Shown here: in pieces, positions 5,266-5,492 of the stretch
Layout: the number at the start of each line of letters is the position of its first letter
Position numbering within the stretch: the stretch's first letter is position 1
Origin: Methanomicrobiales archaeon
GTDB taxonomy: Archaea > Halobacteriota > Methanomicrobia > Methanomicrobiales > Methanoculleaceae
Direction: 5' to 3'
Assembly: GCA_019136335.1 (NCBI GenBank)
Contig: JAGVUK010000263.1
Span: forward strand, 1-5,492
DNA: 5,492 nt
Position numbers and translations under genes: made by a program
The notes under the pieces: model-generated
Told to the model about the DNA's origin: nothing
What the model saw: only the letters and a program-made list of their open reading frames with translations
Database searches by the model: none

Positions 5266-5492
5266 GTGGGCACCCTCATCCCAATCGTCGTTCTTATCGT
5301 CGTCTTTCTCCTGATAGCCGCGAGAAAGATCGGGAACGTCAGCTTCGGCATCTGGCAGGTGATGCTCCTTGGAGCGGTCGCGGTCCTCGTGACGGGAGCG
5401 ATCACGCCGGCGGATGCGCTCGCGTCCATCAACCCCGACGTGATGCTCTTCCTCTTCTTCATGTTCGTGATCGGGGAGGCGCTCGCAGAGAG
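5266..5492 (+). CDS. ArsB/SLC13-type membrane transporter, N-terminal part
   Basis: The reading frame is open from a GTG at 5266 to the window end, giving 75 residues, so the gene is cut off. GGTG lies 5 nt upstream of the GTG and matches the archaeal ribosome-binding core; no ATG fits better. The peptide has a short first membrane helix (3-19), a basic turn ARKIG, a second helix starting WQVMLLGAVAVLVTG (30-44), then ITPADALASINPDVMLFLFF MFVIGEAL. The pattern of a helix, a TPxxAL segment, then INPDVMLFLFFMFVI is characteristic of the ArsB/SLC13 (ion transporter) superfamily N-terminus. The substrate cannot be told from this piece: arsenite, dicarboxylate, sulfate, phosphate and sodium/proton exchange all occur in the superfamily. 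A terminator separates it from the AbrB-PhoU gene, and I see no clear TATA box in the 44 bases between them, so its promoter is unresolved. Confidence 0.8.
   Translation, partial: MGTLIPIVVLIVVFLLIAARKIGNVSFGIWQVMLLGAVAVLVTGAITPADALASINPDVMLFLFFMFVIGEALAE

Overview
The window is GC-rich, densely coding DNA that looks like a euryarchaeon, probably a methanogen of the Methanomicrobiales (Methanoculleus-like). The sequence support is archaeal TATA elements in the one AT-rich gap, GGTGA/GGAG ribosome-binding motifs that fit an archaeal 16S tail, and an AbrB-type DNA-binding domain fused to PhoU, an arrangement known mainly from archaea. The genus is a guess from general resemblance; no database was searched.

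Layout. Positions 1-504 hold no convincing gene. They carry a perfect three-copy 11-bp tandem repeat and a series of short perfect hairpins. From about 3838 down to 505 on the minus strand lies a tight phosphate-uptake operon. It begins with a single long permease ORF containing both PstC and PstA, followed by the ATPase PstB and a stand-alone PhoU, with gaps of only a few bases. Positions 3839-4179 form a divergent control region with an AT-rich core (about 4086-4152) containing TATA boxes for both directions. On the plus strand, 4180-5187 encodes an AbrB-PhoU fusion protein, ending in a hairpin plus T7 terminator. A GTG-started membrane transporter of the ArsB/SLC13 type begins at 5266 and runs off the window.

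How it fits together. PstCA would form the membrane channel, PstB would drive it with ATP, and PhoU would restrain or signal the state of the transporter. The divergent AbrB-PhoU protein has a predicted DNA-binding end and a PhoU sensor end, so it is a good candidate for a one-component regulator of this operon and of itself through the shared promoter region. The phosphate-binding protein PstS is not in the window and must be encoded elsewhere. The features most worth a second look are the in-frame PstC-PstA fusion, the AbrB-PhoU gene facing it, the compact shared promoter, and the opposite pattern of degenerate PhoU motifs in the two PhoU proteins.
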